NCBI RefSeq assembly: GCF_900094735.1
Contig: NZ_FMBM01000002.1
Span: 744,001 to 808,000, forward strand
Direction of reading: 5' to 3'
DNA: 64,000 nt
DNA from: Saliniramus fredricksonii
Lineage (GTDB): Bacteria > Pseudomonadota > Alphaproteobacteria > Rhizobiales > Beijerinckiaceae
The translations under genes and the position numbers were made by a program. The notes under the pieces are model-generated. The model was not told the DNA's origin, did no database searches, and saw only the letters and a program-made list of their open reading frames with translations. Of the stretch, positions 8,810 to 17,791 are shown piece after piece; the first letter of the stretch is position 1, and every line of letters starts with the position of its first letter.

Positions 8810-9304
8810 TCAGTCCGAGGGGAGCATCACCGCATCGATGACGTGTATCACCCCGTTATCGGCCATGACATCGGCTGCGACCACGTTGGCCCCATCCACC
8901 ACGACGGCGCCGGTATGCGCATCCTTGCTGATCGCCAGCAATCGATCGCCGGATTCCCTGATCGTGCGAATGTGGATCTCACGGCCGGGGAGCTGGTTCG
9001 ATGTGAGAACACGCGGCAGGACATGATAGGACAGGATAGCCGCGAGTTGATCGCGGTTTTCCGGCTGCAGCAAGTCTTCGACGGTGCCATCCGGCAGAGC
9101 TGCGAAGGCGTCGTCGGTCGGAGCAAAAACAGTGAGATTCTCACCGGTTGCCAGAGCGTCGGCGAGGCCGGCGGCCTGTGCGGCGGCGAGCAGCGTTTCG
9201 AAAGTGCCCGCTTCCTGCGCGGTTTCGACGATATTATCCGCCATCGCGGTGCCGCCCAAGGCCATCCAGGCCGAAACGACGGTTGCCAGGAAAGTCTTTC
9301 TCAT
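8810..9304 (-). CDS. exported fasciclin (FAS1) domain protein
   Basis: This 164-aa protein has a Sec signal peptide (about 1-22, ending GTAMA) and a single FAS1 domain. The FAS1 H1 motif appears as LTVFAPTDDAFAALP and the H2-type region as LSYHVLP and ADNGVIHVIDAVMLP. Such proteins act in the periplasm or outside the cell in adhesion, although the role in alphaproteobacteria is often unknown. The start at 9304 (MRKTFL) is preferred over an upstream ATG because a GGAGG ribosome site lies about six bases before it. It ends convergent with glmS. Confidence 0.9.
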   Translation of the reverse strand: MRKTFLATVVSAWMALGGTAMADNIVETAQEAGTFETLLAAAQAAGLADALATGENLTVFAPTDDAFAALPDGTVEDLLQPENRDQLAAILSYHVLPRVLTSNQLPGREIHIRTIRESGDRLLAISKDAHTGAVVVDGANVVAADVMADNGVIHVIDAVMLPSD

Positions 9305-9501
9305 TGATTTCCTCCGTTGTCTGATCATCTGCGATCAAGATAACCAGTCTTACGGAAGAGCAATGTTTTCAGATTGATCACGAGCGCGTGAATACGGCGA
9401 GATTCATAACGGGTCAGCGGATTTCTGCTTGTCGGGCCTGGTCGCCACCGATCGCGCAACGCCCGGACCGCTCCGGGCGCGCGCAGAGCATGGCGGTGCC
9501 G

Positions 9502-10332
9502 TCACAGCATGGCGAAGACGCGTGACGGCCCGCCTGTGCCGCCCCGGACCTTCGGCGCCCCAAGGACGAGCGTGGCGCCGGTCGCGGGCAGGGCGTCGAG
9601 ATTGGCGATGCATTCGAGCCCCCAGCGATTGGTGGGCAACCATTCGTAATGTGTCGCAAAGTCCGGCGAGGGGCCGTGATCGAGCGACAGCGTGTCGACG
9701 GCGATGCCGATGGCGCCGGTCTCCTCAAGCAGCATCTGCGCGGCCTCGACATGGAAACCGGGGAAATGCATGACGCCGTCATCATCGGCGTTGCGAAACT
9801 TGGCATCGTTGACGAAGGCATCCCAGCCCGAATTCATCGCCACGCAACAATTCTCCGGAAGCGGGCCGTGTTCCGCGATCCAGGCGCGCAGGTCGTCCGG
9901 GGTCACCTGCGCATCCGCATCGGCTGCGGCTTTCTCGCGGATATCGACGATGGCGAGCGGGACCACGAGATTGCTCAGCGGGATTTCCGCGACGCTCTGC
10001 CCGTCTTCGGAGAAATGCAGCGGTGCGTCGATATGGGTGCCGGTATGCTCGTTGATGGTGTTCACGTTGAGGTTGAACATGTGTTCATCCCAGGTGAAGA
10101 CCTCCTCCACGAAGAATTGCTGCTCGCCGAAATAGGTCGGAAACTCCGGGAACAGCTCGTGCGTCATGTCCTCGACGCGCATCGCCCCCTGGGCCCGCGC
10201 AGCCGGCGTGGCGGCCATGATGCCGCTCGTTGCGGCAGCTGCCGCGACGCTGCCGGTGGCCGCGCGGCGAAACAGATCCCGCCGGCTCATCATCCGGCGC
10301 TTGACGCTCTCCATCACGCAATGTGTGCACAT
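9502..10332 (-). CDS. Tat-exported cyclase family protein (kynurenine formamidase-like fold)
   Basis: This 276-aa protein has a twin-arginine signal (SRRDLFRR, then an Ala-rich stretch ending ARAQG). The mature part belongs to the cyclase family, with the metal-binding signature HTGTHIDAPLHF near residue 115 and a later conserved His/Asp segment (DTLSLDHG). The family includes kynurenine formamidases and polyketide cyclases, metal-dependent hydrolases acting on amides or lactones. Export to the periplasm is unusual compared with cytoplasmic KynB. The start is at ATG 10332, with GAGGGGA upstream. The substrate is unknown. Confidence 0.85.
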   Translation of the reverse strand: MCTHCVMESVKRRMMSRRDLFRRAATGSVAAAAATSGIMAATPAARAQGAMRVEDMTHELFPEFPTYFGEQQFFVEEVFTWDEHMFNLNVNTINEHTGTHIDAPLHFSEDGQSVAEIPLSNLVVPLAIVDIREKAAADADAQVTPDDLRAWIAEHGPLPENCCVAMNSGWDAFVNDAKFRNADDDGVMHFPGFHVEAAQMLLEETGAIGIAVDTLSLDHGPSPDFATHYEWLPTNRWGLECIANLDALPATGATLVLGAPKVRGGTGGPSRVFAML

Positions 10333-10445
10333 GATCGACTTCCCCTCGTTGCGGCATTGATGCCTTGTGGGGACGAGTGGAGCGCGATTTTCGAATGAGC
10401 GCAAGTATTCGGTTGGTGTCAGCAAGAAAGTTTATGTTATAATAT

Positions 10446-11654
10446 CTATGGCTGATGCCGGTCCTGCGGTCCCGGTCGCGCCGATGCGAACAGATACAGC
10501 GCCAACGCTGCGGCAACCAGCAAGCCGAAGGCGCCATAGAGCGTGGCATAGCGTTCGCCCGCATCCAGTCCCGCGCGCTCGCTGGCATTGATGAACTGGC
10601 CGGATATCCATTGGATGATGCCCGCGCCGGAGATGAAGATGAAGTTCATGAAGGTCACGCCGCGCCCGATCAGGTGCCGGGGGAAAAACAGGCGCGCATG
10701 GGCCATGATGATGCCGTAGGTCAACCCCGCCCCTCCGATCAGCCCGATCAGCGCCACGCTGGCTGCCGCGCTCTGTGCGCCGAATCCGGCAAGGGCGAGA
10801 TAGGCTGCTGCCGTGACGGCGCTGCCGATGACGGCGGTGCGTTTGGCATCACGGATGAGGCGCTCGAGCGGACCGTAGGCGAGCGCGCCGATCGACATGG
10901 TGATCGCCATCAGCAGTGCCGCATTCCCGGTGGCGGTGACGCTGTAACCATGGACCTGCGAGAAGAAGGGTGCGATCCACAGGCTGCGCGTGGCGATCAC
11001 GACGGCATAGCTGACGAAGGTGATGGGCAGGATCAGCCAGAGCGTGCGCAGGCTGACGATCTCGACGAGGCCGTCGATCATGCCGCCGCTGCCGTCGCTG
11101 CTGTCGATCCGCTCCGGATCGCGCAGGACGAGAAAGGCGAGCAGCGTCGAGAGTGCCGTGATCGCGGTGATTCCGACCATGCTCCAGCGCCAGCCGAAGA
11201 GTTCCACCGCGAGCGCCAGCGGCGTCGTGCCGAGCAGGTTGCCGAGTGCGCCGAGGCCGACGAACAGGGATGTGAACATGGCGAATTTCTCCGCCGCGTG
11301 ATTGCGCGCGAAGAGATAGAGGCTGCCCATCAGGATCGCCGAGCAGCCGATTCCGATCGCCGCCATTGCCGTGAGTGCGGAGACAAACCCCGTCGCAGCT
11401 GCCATCAGGCCGCAGCCGATCACGGCGAAGATCATGGTGGTGGCGATGGTGCGGCGCGGGCCATAGCGGTCGAGCGCATAACCGACGGGGAATTGCGCGA
11501 GGGCAAAGGCGGCAAACCAGATCGCCGAGACGGCGCCGAGCTGCGCGGAATCGAGCCCGAGATCGCGGCTGAGATCGACGGAGACGATGGCGAGAAAGGC
11601 GCGGAAGAACTGGCTGAGCGTGTAGGCGAAGAGCAGCGTCGCAAATATCATCAT
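10446..11654 (-). CDS. MFS transporter
   Basis: This is a major facilitator superfamily permease of about 402 aa with roughly twelve hydrophobic helices. The loop 2-3 signature is visible as GYALDRYGPRR near residue 60. Starting at MMIFATLL (11654) puts the first helix at the N-terminus, as expected. It lies upstream of the cyclase gene on the same strand, so transport of the cyclase substrate is possible but unproven. The family spans too many substrates to assign one. Confidence 0.85.
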   Translation of the reverse strand: MMIFATLLFAYTLSQFFRAFLAIVSVDLSRDLGLDSAQLGAVSAIWFAAFALAQFPVGYALDRYGPRRTIATTMIFAVIGCGLMAAATGFVSALTAMAAIGIGCSAILMGSLYLFARNHAAEKFAMFTSLFVGLGALGNLLGTTPLALAVELFGWRWSMVGITAITALSTLLAFLVLRDPERIDSSDGSGGMIDGLVEIVSLRTLWLILPITFVSYAVVIATRSLWIAPFFSQVHGYSVTATGNAALLMAITMSIGALAYGPLERLIRDAKRTAVIGSAVTAAAYLALAGFGAQSAAASVALIGLIGGAGLTYGIIMAHARLFFPRHLIGRGVTFMNFIFISGAGIIQWISGQFINASERAGLDAGERYATLYGAFGLLVAAALALYLFASARPGPQDRHQP

Positions 11655-11926
11655 GATAGGAAAACCCGCCCCGCAATCTTTCACCGTACTATCGGCCCGA
11701 CAATGCAGCCTCGCACCCAAAAGGCCAGTCGCATCGCCGCGCTTGCGGATTTGGGAAAGCGCCGGGTGCGCCGATCATGATTGCCGCCGGGCGGGTGACG
11801 GGGACCTGTCAGAAAGAGGCGCGCGTGATGAAGCGTGCGACCGTCAGTGATGACAGAGATTCATCCGCCACCGATCCTTCCTCATGGCATGCCATGACTT
11901 TGCCTTGCCACGTGCAATCGGCCCCC

Positions 11927-13093
11927 TCAAAACGACCGCGGCAAGCCCAGCACGTGCTCCGCGAGGTGGGAGAGGATCAGGTTGGTGGAGATCGGGGCGA
12001 CCTGGTAGAGGCGGGTTTCGCGGAATTTGCGTTCGACGTCGTATTCCTCGGCGAAGCCGAAGCCGCCATGGGTCTGGACACAGACATTGGCCGCCTCGAA
12101 GGAAGCGTCGGCGGCGAGCATCTTGGCCATGTTGGCCTCCGCCCCGCAATTCCCGCCGGCCTCGTAGAGCGCGATCGCCTGCTGCACCATCAGCTCGGCG
12201 GCGCGCATCTGGGCATAGGCCTTGGCGATGGGGAACTGCACGCCCTGGTTCTGGCCGATCGGGCGCCCGAACACGCTGCGCTCCTTCGCGTAGGTCGTTG
12301 CCTTCTCGATGAACCACTTGGCATCGCCGATGCATTCTGCCGCAATGAGAATGCGTTCGGCATTCATGCCCGAAAGGATATAGCGAAAGCCCTTGCCTTC
12401 CTCGCCGATGAGGTTTTCCGCCGGTACACGCAGATCGTCGAAGAAGATCTCGGTGGTGGCGTGGTTCATCATGGTGCGGATCGGGCGGATGGTCAGCCCG
12501 TTGCCGATGGCCTCGCGCATATCGACGATGAAGACGGAGAGTCCCTCGGTGCGCTTCGCCACCTGGTCGCGCGGGGTGGTGCGGGCGAGCAGGATCATCA
12601 GATCGGAATATTCCGCCCGGCTCGTCCAGATCTTCTGGCCGTTGACGATGTAGCTATCGCCCTCGCGCCGGGCGAAGGTCTTGAGCGAGGTGGTATCCGT
12701 GCCCGAACTCGGCTCCGTCACGCCGAAGGCCTGGAGCCGCAGCTTGCCGCTCGCCACATCGGGGAGGTAGGCCTGCTTCTGCGCCTCCGATCCATGGCGC
12801 AGGACCGTTCCCATGACATACATCTGCGCATGGCAGGCAGCCCCATTGCCGCCCGCGCGCTGGATCTCCTCGAGGATCGCCGCCGCCGCCGAGAGTGGCA
12901 GGCCGGCGCCGCCGTATTCCTCGGGGATCAGCGCGGCGAGATAGCCGGCTTGCGTGAGCGCATCGACGAATTCCGACGGATAGGCGTTCTCGCGGTCGAG
13001 CTTGCGCCAGTATTCGCCCGGAAAATCGGCGCACAGACGGATTACCGCCTCGCGGATGTCCTGATGGCTGTCGATCATGCCCGCCTCTCCCAT
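11927..13093 (-). CDS. acyl-CoA dehydrogenase
   Basis: This 388-aa FAD-dependent dehydrogenase would oxidise an acyl-CoA to the enoyl-CoA. The N-terminal helical domain, the middle beta domain with the FAD motif (QAFGVTEPSSGTDTTSLKT; QKIWTSRA) and the C-terminal helical domain (QTHGGFGFAEEYDVER) are all present and in order. The start at 13093 has GAGGAGG seven bases upstream. It follows the MaoC gene after only 10 bp, and both read leftwards. This pairing is typical of short or branched acyl-CoA catabolism. Confidence 0.92.
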   Translation of the reverse strand: MGEAGMIDSHQDIREAVIRLCADFPGEYWRKLDRENAYPSEFVDALTQAGYLAALIPEEYGGAGLPLSAAAAILEEIQRAGGNGAACHAQMYVMGTVLRHGSEAQKQAYLPDVASGKLRLQAFGVTEPSSGTDTTSLKTFARREGDSYIVNGQKIWTSRAEYSDLMILLARTTPRDQVAKRTEGLSVFIVDMREAIGNGLTIRPIRTMMNHATTEIFFDDLRVPAENLIGEEGKGFRYILSGMNAERILIAAECIGDAKWFIEKATTYAKERSVFGRPIGQNQGVQFPIAKAYAQMRAAELMVQQAIALYEAGGNCGAEANMAKMLAADASFEAANVCVQTHGGFGFAEEYDVERKFRETRLYQVAPISTNLILSHLAEHVLGLPRSF

Positions 13094-13103
13094 CACATCC
13101 TCC

Positions 13104-13613
13104 TCACGCTTTGCGCTTCGGCTCGGGCCGGTGCTTGTCACCAGGGCCCTGGCCTTTCCTGTAGACGAGCAGGGTCCGCTTGAACGAGATCACGATATCG
13201 CCATGCTGGTTGGTGCCGATGGTCTCCACCTTGACGATGCCGACATCCGGTCGTGATCCGCTCTCGCGCTTTTCCAGCACGGTCGATTCGGAATAGATGG
13301 TGTCGCCCTCGAAGACGGGATGCGGCAGACGCACCTCGTCCCAGCCCAGATTGGCGAAGACGTTCTGCGAGATATCCGCCACGCTCTGCCCGGTGACGAG
13401 GGCGATGGTGAAACAGGAATTCACCAGCGGCTTCCCGAAGGCTGTGTGCTCGGCATAATTCACGTCGAAATGCAGATGCGCGGTGTTTTGCGTCAGCAGC
13501 GTGAACCAGGAATTGTCCGTGGCCGTGACCGTGCGCCCAAGGGCATGCTTGTAGGTGTCGCCCGGCTCGAAATCCTCGTAGAACCGTCCGTTCCAGCCTT
13601 GCTTCAGGCCCAT
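13104..13613 (-). CDS. MaoC family dehydratase
   Basis: This 169-aa hot-dog-fold protein likely hydrates an enoyl-CoA, the step after the adjacent acyl-CoA dehydrogenase. The hydratase-2 motif appears as DVNYAEHTAFGKPLVNS near residues 55-72, followed by VFEGDTIYSESTVLEKRES. The start at 13613 (MGLKQGWNG) is preceded by AGGAGG. It may be a mesaconyl- or methylmesaconyl-CoA hydratase-like enzyme, but the exact substrate cannot be set from sequence. It is translated ahead of the dehydrogenase. Confidence 0.88.
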   Translation of the reverse strand: MGLKQGWNGRFYEDFEPGDTYKHALGRTVTATDNSWFTLLTQNTAHLHFDVNYAEHTAFGKPLVNSCFTIALVTGQSVADISQNVFANLGWDEVRLPHPVFEGDTIYSESTVLEKRESGSRPDVGIVKVETIGTNQHGDIVISFKRTLLVYRKGQGPGDKHRPEPKRKA

Positions 13614-13721
13614 GGCGCCCTCCTTTTCGTTCAGGCCGTGATCACACTTGTCGATACATCCCGCCCGCATGCGCGCCCATTGGTATTTCGACACGCGGTG
13701 ATGCGGCAGGCCGGCATCGTG

Positions 13722-13955
13722 TCAGGGAGGTTCCGGCGCAGAGCCGCGCCCCGATCCGTGATCGCCCATATCGGCCCTCGCCAGCGCAATCGCCTCGCCG
13801 ATCACGGCCTCGTCGGCGATCTGGTTCGCGAGGATCAGGACGAGGCGCGTGTTGAGGACGGCGCTCTGCTCGTCGGTCAGGCCGCGATGCGCGTCTATCA
13901 GAAGACGATAAATGCGATCGGGATCCTCCATGCGGTTGTCGGTTTCGAGCGACAT
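13722..13955 (-). CDS. DUF2783 domain protein
   Basis: This 77-aa, mostly helical acidic protein matches the small DUF2783 family of alphaproteobacteria, through the LLIDAHRGLTDEQS and LNTRLVLILANQIAD segments. No enzymatic motif is visible. It is the first gene of a run that continues into maoC and the acyl-CoA dehydrogenase, with a gap of about 108 bp. The function is unknown, and an accessory role in the same pathway is only a guess from position. Confidence 0.75.
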   Translation of the reverse strand: MSLETDNRMEDPDRIYRLLIDAHRGLTDEQSAVLNTRLVLILANQIADEAVIGEAIALARADMGDHGSGRGSAPEPP

Positions 13956-14292
13956 CGGGCGTCCCTCCGGTTTGTTCTGTTGTTGCCCGCCTCAAACGAT
14001 AATGGCGCAGATCTGGCGCAGGGCCGCAATCCTGTCCAGAGCGGTGGGGCGGGAAGCAGGATGCGAAATGGCCGTCGAAAGGAGAGGTCGGCCTTTTCAC
14101 GTATTGTGCCGGGGTGCGAAATAGTGCATATTCGTCAAATCGATCTTTAGGCCGGACGACTGGGCCGCTTTGCTCGCTGAAAAACGTGAGCCTACGCGCA
14201 GACTATCTCTCCTGAATTCGACTTCATGAATCGCGCTCCGCCGCGCGCGGGCTCGATTTTCTACGACTATGCACTATCTAGGACAAAACACT
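13956..14292. promoter_or_regulatory. divergent promoter region and cold-shock gene leader
   Basis: This 337-bp gene-free stretch lies between the leftward DUF2783 gene and the rightward cspA. Cold-shock genes usually have long, structured 5' leaders, and the last ~130 bp here would fit, but no classic cold box is certain. No open frame is convincing. Confidence 0.4.
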
Positions 14293-14502
14293 ATGAATAC
14301 CGGCACCGTTAAGTGGTTCAACGATCAAAAGGGCTACGGCTTCATTCAGCCGGATGAGGGCGGCAAGGACGTTTTCGTCCACATTTCTGCGGTCGAGCGC
14401 TCCGGCATGCGCGGCCTCGCAGAAGGCCAGAAGATCTCCTACGAGATCCAGGACGATCGCCGCACCGGCAAGTCCTCCGCAGTCAATCTCCAGGCTGCCT
14501 GA
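14293..14502 (+). CDS. cspA: cold-shock protein (CspA family)
   Basis: This 69-aa single cold-shock-domain protein has both RNA-binding motifs, RNP1 (KGYGFI) and RNP2 (VFVHI). It binds single-stranded nucleic acid and melts RNA structure. The start at 14293 (MNTGTVKWF) is the standard family N-terminus, with AGGA upstream. A hairpin follows at 14552, and an infA-like gene comes next. Both are small RNA-binding proteins of the translation machinery. Confidence 0.95.
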   Translation: MNTGTVKWFNDQKGYGFIQPDEGGKDVFVHISAVERSGMRGLAEGQKISYEIQDDRRTGKSSAVNLQAA

Positions 14503-14551
14503 CCGTCGATCCACTTGCATGAAGACGTTGCTCGTCTTCGCAAACGGATGT

Positions 14552-14580
14552 AAGCCGTCGCTCAACGAGCGGCGGCTTTT
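14552..14580 (+). terminator. intrinsic terminator after cspA
   Basis: An imperfect stem AGCCG-T-CGCT / AGCG-G-CGGCT closes a CAACG loop and is followed by TTTT. It lies between cspA and the infA-like gene. A shorter hairpin, GAAGACG-TTGCT-CGTCTTC, precedes it at 14521-14539. Confidence 0.65.
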
Positions 14581-14604
14581 GCCGCGAATGGCCAGGAGTT
14601 ATGG

Positions 14605-14883
14605 ATGTCGAAAGAAGAGTTGATCACGTTCGAGGGTGTCGTCACCGAGGTTCTCCCGGATGCCAAGTTCCGCGTCGAGCTCGAAAACGGCCACGAGGTG
14701 ATCGCTTACACCGCTGGCAAGATGCGCAAGTTCCGCATCAAGACCATTGCCGGTGACCGCGTGACCGTCGAAATGTCGCCCTATGATCTCGACAAGGGGC
14801 GCCTCGTTTTCCGTCACAAGGACGATCGCGGCTTTTCGGGCCCGCGCCCGCCGGCCCGTGGTGGTGGCAATCGCCGGCGCTGA
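14605..14883 (+). CDS. infA: translation initiation factor IF-1-like protein
   Basis: This 92-aa S1/OB-fold protein carries the IF-1 signature ([26 protein letters not shown] and an [15 protein letters not shown] segment). IF-1 binds the ribosomal A site during initiation. Compared with the usual ~72 residues it has a C-terminal basic Gly/Pro/Arg tail of about 20 residues ([14 protein letters not shown]). Such extended IF-1 paralogues sit next to csp genes in alphaproteobacteria, and a cold-shock role would fit. An AGGAG ribosome site precedes the ATG. Confidence 0.9.
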   Translation: MSKEELITFEGVVTEVLPDAKFRVELENGHEVIAYTAGKMRKFRIKTIAGDRVTVEMSPYDLDKGRLVFRHKDDRGFSGPRPPARGGGNRRR

Positions 14884-15048
14884 GTCGGCACAGCCCTCTG
14901 GGGCCTGATGCCGGGCCACCTGATTCGCGTTGCCGATCAACGCGCGGTCCAAGCGATTTTCGTTCTGCCCGCTCTCGAACAGCTGCCGTTTGGGTGGTGA
15001 TGCGCCTGCTGCAATTGCCCGCCTCCCGATACGATCAGGAAGACGATC

Positions 15049-16302
15049 ATGTCAGCCAGCGGCGAAGAACATGCGATCTCGCTCGATGATATTCGTGCCG
15101 CAGCGCGCGTGATCGACGGGCATGTCATCACCAGCCCGATGATCCATTCGCCGCGCCTGTCGCAGCTGACCGGCGCGCAGGTGCAGCTGAAGCTGGAAAA
15201 CATGCAGGCGACCGGGGCCTTCAAGGAACGCGGCGCCGTCAACCGGCTCGCGGCGCTTGATGCGCATGCCCGCGCTGCGGGCGTCATCGCCATGTCGGCC
15301 GGCAATCATGCCCAGGCCGTGGCCTATCATGCCCGGCGCATGAAGATCCCGGCGACCATCGTCATGCCTGAAGCCACGCCTCTGGTGAAGGTCGAGAATA
15401 CCATCGCCCATGGTGCGCGGGTCGTGCTGCACGGCGAAACGCTCGTCGAGACCGAGGCCGAGGCGAAAGCCATCGCTGCGCGCGAAGGCCTGACCATGGT
15501 GCACCCCTTCGATGATCCGCTGGTGATGGCGGGGCAGGGGACGATCGCGCTCGAAATGCTGGCGCAATGCCCGGATATCGATACGCTTGTCGTACCAATC
15601 GGCGGCGGCGGCCTGATCTCGGGGATCGCCGTCGCCGCACGGGCGCTCGCCCCCGAAATCCGGATCATCGGTGTTGAGGCTGCGCTTTATGCCTCGTTTC
15701 ACAACGTGCTGACGGGGGATGACCGTCCGATCGGCGGCGCGACGCTGGCGGAAGGCATCGCGGTCAAGCATCCCGGGCGCCTGACCTTGCCGATCGTGCG
15801 GGATCTGGTAGAGGAGATCGTCGTGGTGGAGGAGGATCTGATCGAGAGCGCCGTGAATGCCTGCGCCACCTACCAGCGCACAATGGCGGAAGGCGCCGGC
15901 GCCGCCGGCATCGCGGCCATGCTGGCGCGGCCGGATCTGTTCGCCGGGCGCAATGTCGGTGTCGTTCTGTGTGGCGGCAATATCGATGCCCGCATCCTCG
16001 CATCGGTGATGGTGCGCGAGCTGGAGCGCGAGGAGCGCGTTGTGGCTTTCCGGATCTACTCGCATGATCGTCCCGGCCTGCTCGGTCGGGTCTCGACGCG
16101 TCTGGGCGAACTCGGTGCAAATATCCTGGAAGTGTCGCATGGACGTCTTTATCTCGATGTGCCTGCGAAGGGTGTCACCGTCGATCTGACGATCGAGACA
16201 CGCGACGCAGCGCATACCGCGCAGATCCTCGCCGCTTTGCGTGACGAGGGGTACGAACCGCGCCGGATCGATCCGCGCGGTCTGATGCAGGCGGGACCAT
16301 GA
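15049..16302 (+). CDS. threonine ammonia-lyase with C-terminal ACT domain
   Basis: This 417-aa PLP enzyme deaminates threonine to 2-oxobutyrate, feeding isoleucine synthesis or catabolism. The PLP lysine is K59 in GAFKERGAV, and the phosphate-binding loop is IGGGGLISG near residue 185. Residues 330-410 form a single ACT domain (RIYSHDRPGLLGRV), which is the architecture of the shorter biosynthetic-like threonine dehydratases rather than the double-ACT IlvA. A serine racemase-like activity cannot be excluded. The RDD gene follows 16 bp later, probably in the same transcript. Confidence 0.92.
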   Translation: MSASGEEHAISLDDIRAAARVIDGHVITSPMIHSPRLSQLTGAQVQLKLENMQATGAFKERGAVNRLAALDAHARAAGVIAMSAGNHAQAVAYHARRMKIPATIVMPEATPLVKVENTIAHGARVVLHGETLVETEAEAKAIAAREGLTMVHPFDDPLVMAGQGTIALEMLAQCPDIDTLVVPIGGGGLISGIAVAARALAPEIRIIGVEAALYASFHNVLTGDDRPIGGATLAEGIAVKHPGRLTLPIVRDLVEEIVVVEEDLIESAVNACATYQRTMAEGAGAAGIAAMLARPDLFAGRNVGVVLCGGNIDARILASVMVRELEREERVVAFRIYSHDRPGLLGRVSTRLGELGANILEVSHGRLYLDVPAKGVTVDLTIETRDAAHTAQILAALRDEGYEPRRIDPRGLMQAGP

Positions 16303-16318
16303 GGCCGGAGGAGGCAGG

Positions 16319-16783
16319 ATGGCGACGACGATACCACAGACAATTCCCCTCGCTGCCGGCGGGACGACGGGTGTCCTGGGCCGGCGCTTCGTGGCTCTGC
16401 TGATCGATCTTGTGATCATCATGGCCTTTATCGTGGTGCTGGCATTGGCGATCACCATTCTGGGCTTTGTGACCTTCCGGCTCGGCTGGTTGCTGTTTGC
16501 GATCCTCGGACCGGGTGCCGCCGTCCTCTATACCGCTCTCACCATGGGCGGACCGGGGGCGAGCACGATCGGCATGCGCCTGTGCGGGCTGCGCGTGGTC
16601 GATGCGGCGAGCGGTGAAGGGATCGATCCGCTGCGTGCGGCGGCCCACGCGCTGCTGTTCTATTTCGCGGCTTCCACCTTCCTCATCCTGCTCGTCGATG
16701 TCGTCATCGGTTTTCTGCGCGGCGATGCCAGATTGGGGCGGGATCTGATCGTCAATCTCATCGTCCTGCGCGCGCGCCTCTGA
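16319..16783 (+). CDS. RDD family membrane protein
   Basis: This 154-aa protein begins its RDD domain at FVALLIDLVIIM near residue 24, with the namesake R..D..D positions (RRF..LIDL). It has three hydrophobic segments (about 24-48, 58-80 and 105-130) and the family GASTIGMRLCGLRVVD motif. RDD proteins are membrane proteins of mostly unknown transport function. It is closely linked behind the threonine ammonia-lyase gene. Confidence 0.85.
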   Translation: MATTIPQTIPLAAGGTTGVLGRRFVALLIDLVIIMAFIVVLALAITILGFVTFRLGWLLFAILGPGAAVLYTALTMGGPGASTIGMRLCGLRVVDAASGEGIDPLRAAAHALLFYFAASTFLILLVDVVIGFLRGDARLGRDLIVNLIVLRARL

Positions 16784-16922
16784 CGGCGGTGGTATTCTGC
16801 AAAGAATCGATGCTGTCTTCAGGAATCGGCAAGGGCCTGACAAAAACACCCGTTGTCGATGGCCCATCCGGTGTTATCTTTGCTGAAAGGGCGTGATACA
16901 TCGAACCCGGAGCCGCAACGGC

Positions 16923-17672
16923 GTGACCAGACATTCGCGCGATACACCGCAGTTCTTCCTGACTGCGCCGACGCCGTGCCCCTATCTCGACGGGCTCGAG
17001 GAGCGGAAGGTCTTCACGCATCTCATCGGGCATCGCGCGGGCGAGCTCAACGATATCCTCACCCATGGTGGTTTCCGCCGCTCACAGACGATCGCCTATC
17101 GTCCGGCCTGCGAGAACTGTCGCGCCTGCGTTTCCGTGCGTGTGCCGGTCGCGGATTTCAAGCCGTCCGCCAATATGCGCAGGCTCACACGCATCAATGC
17201 CGATCTCGTCGGCGAGGTCCGACGAAACTACGGCACGTCGGAGCAATATGCGCTGTTTCGCCGCTATCTTGCAGCACGCCACGCCGATGGCGGGATGATG
17301 GATATGTCGATGCTCGATTACGCGATGATGATCGAGGACAGCCATATCAATACGATGGTCGTGGAATACCGGCGCAGCGGGCCGGATTCGCGCATCAACG
17401 GGCGCGGCGAGGGCCCGCTTCTCGGGATGTGTCTTTCGGATGTGCTATCGGATGGCCTGTCGATGGTCTATTCGTTTTTCGATCCCCATGTGCCGCGTCG
17501 CAGCCTCGGCACCTATCTCATCCTCGAGCATATCGAGCGGGCGGCCCGGATGGGTCTGGATTACGTCTATCTGGGCTACTGGGTTCAGGGCTCGCCCAAA
17601 ATGGCCTACAAAGAGCGTTTCATGCCGCAGGAACGGCTCGGTGGGCGCGGCTGGGAACGGGTCGAGCGCTGA
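16923..17672 (+). CDS. bpt: aspartate/glutamate leucyltransferase (N-end rule)
   Basis: This enzyme of about 249 aa moves Leu from leucyl-tRNA onto proteins with N-terminal Asp or Glu, marking them for ClpS-ClpAP degradation. The family N-terminus [20 protein letters not shown] with its conserved cysteine, the [15 protein letters not shown] zinc-like cysteine set and the C-terminal [18 protein letters not shown] block are all present. GTG 16923 is chosen because family members start at this point, although an in-frame GTG at 16893 with AAAGG upstream is also possible. The gene stands alone. Confidence 0.93.
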   Translation: MTRHSRDTPQFFLTAPTPCPYLDGLEERKVFTHLIGHRAGELNDILTHGGFRRSQTIAYRPACENCRACVSVRVPVADFKPSANMRRLTRINADLVGEVRRNYGTSEQYALFRRYLAARHADGGMMDMSMLDYAMMIEDSHINTMVVEYRRSGPDSRINGRGEGPLLGMCLSDVLSDGLSMVYSFFDPHVPRRSLGTYLILEHIERAARMGLDYVYLGYWVQGSPKMAYKERFMPQERLGGRGWERVER

Positions 17673-17791
17673 AAAGCGCAAGCGGGATCTGACTTCCCGC
17701 CATTGACCCGGTTGTGCGGCGTGGGCTTCTCTATGACAGCCATCTGTCATTGTTTCCCGCCGATTGCGCCCGCTGCCAGGAAAGTCCGCCC